This document shows positions 55,102 through 55,510 of a DNA stretch of 55,510 nucleotides, piece after piece. The notes under the pieces were generated by a model. It was not told where the DNA came from. It made no database searches and was given only the letters and a program-made list of their open reading frames with translations. Made by a program: the position numbers and the translations under genes. Within the stretch, counting starts at the first letter, position 1, and each line of letters opens with the position of its first letter. The DNA is from a virus: IMG/VR virus record IMGVR_UViG_3300035698_002871, positions 1 to 55,510 of that record; one strand, 5' to 3'.

Positions 55102-55437
55102 ATGTTACACGTAAATACATTAACTAAAGAAATAAAGGATAATTGGGTTAAGGCTGCTAAATCAGGTAAGCATACACAATGTGAAGGTTCACTTGAAGAA
55201 AGTGGTTGTTATTGTATCATTGGTGTATTAGGTGCTATAACACCTGGTGTAAATAATATTCCTTATGATGAAAAGAATGCAATTTCATATCTTAGTAAGC
55301 TTGTAGGTTCTGAAATAATAAACCTTATATGGAGAACAAATGATAATCTTCGAAAATCTTTTAATACACCAATGACTGAAGCTAAAGATTATAGTAATGT
55401 ATTACCTGTAATTGAAGCTTTAGAAACAATAGATTAA
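55102..55437 (+). CDS. Small phage protein of the CCxGVLG family, copy 2
   Basis: Start set at ATG 55102 (MLHVNTLTKEIKDNWVKAAK; 111 residues) for best match to copy 1; the frame also opens at 55015 inside copy 1. Shares K(E/D)xW(I/V)xAxKSGK, CxIGVLGxI, the NDxxxxxF region and YSNVxPxIE with copy 1. One Cys of the CC pair is replaced (YCIIGVLG). Tandem duplication followed by divergence. Confidence 0.6.
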   Translation: MLHVNTLTKEIKDNWVKAAKSGKHTQCEGSLEESGCYCIIGVLGAITPGVNNIPYDEKNAISYLSKLVGSEIINLIWRTNDNLRKSFNTPMTEAKDYSNVLPVIEALETID

Positions 55438-55510
55438 TTAACCCTTAAAAATAGTATCATGTTTGGAATAAGAACAGGTGCTAAATATTAACTACAACAA
55501 TAAATAACAT
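55438..55510 (+). other. Right-edge A/T-rich intergenic sequence
   Basis: Only a 10-codon frame (MFGIRTGAKY, 55459-55491) is present. This is probably the leader of a gene starting beyond the window. No promoter element or hairpin seen. Confidence 0.4.

Noticed and set aside
1-55510. Integrase, transposase or attachment sites
   Set aside because: None recognised; the layout is that of a virion operon rather than an integrated element.

Overview
The window looks like roughly half of the genome of a crAss-like (Crassvirales-type) double-stranded DNA podovirus that infects a Bacteroidota host, probably a flavobacterium. Three kinds of evidence support this. First, the virion gene order is that of crAss-like phages: TerL, portal, scaffold-like protein, major capsid protein, ring/adaptor proteins, fibres, a large muzzle-like tail protein, two cargo-like proteins, then a giant protein with an RNA-polymerase motif. 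Second, promoters match the Bacteroidota pattern TTTG-N19-21-TAnnTTTG, and starts lack Shine-Dalgarno sequences. Third, one phage protein ends in what looks like a type IX secretion (T9SS) C-terminal sorting domain, a system confined to Bacteroidota. The genetic code is the standard bacterial one: TAA dominates as terminator and TGA and TAG are also used.

Layout, right to left on the minus strand. 53601-49021: small accessory genes (two hypotheticals, a GroES-like protein, a dockerin-like protein), an initiator-type tRNA, an HU/IHF-like protein, three small conserved genes, the T9SS-tailed secreted protein, membrane proteins. 49040-40888: packaging and head genes (TerL, portal, scaffold-like, MCP, post-MCP protein). 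40888-31311: first ring-like protein, then a long run of small beta-rich virion and fibre proteins with a lysis cassette inside (holin candidate, M15 endolysin with an in-frame ochre codon, overlapping spanin-like genes). 31308-28067: a DEDDy exonuclease and further tail-adaptor proteins. 28067-19166: the muzzle-like tail protein and two cargo-like proteins. 19155 to beyond base 1: one uninterrupted reading frame of at least 6385 codons carrying an RNA-polymerase-like DFDFD loop, a GNAT-like segment, two HExxH metallopeptidase motifs and polyvalent-protein regions. It is presumably packaged in the capsid and injected.

Plus strand, 53768 to the right edge: the start of the oppositely transcribed block. 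It holds a GC-richer 218-residue protein that may bind DNA, a structured non-coding stretch, and two tandem paralogues of a small phage family with a CCxGVLG-type motif.

The most unusual features are the giant vRNAP-containing polyvalent protein, the phage-encoded initiator tRNA together with several nearly leaderless promoters and thirteen TAATG stop/start junctions, the ochre codon in the only recognisable endolysin, and the putative T9SS cargo protein with a dockerin-like protein nearby.
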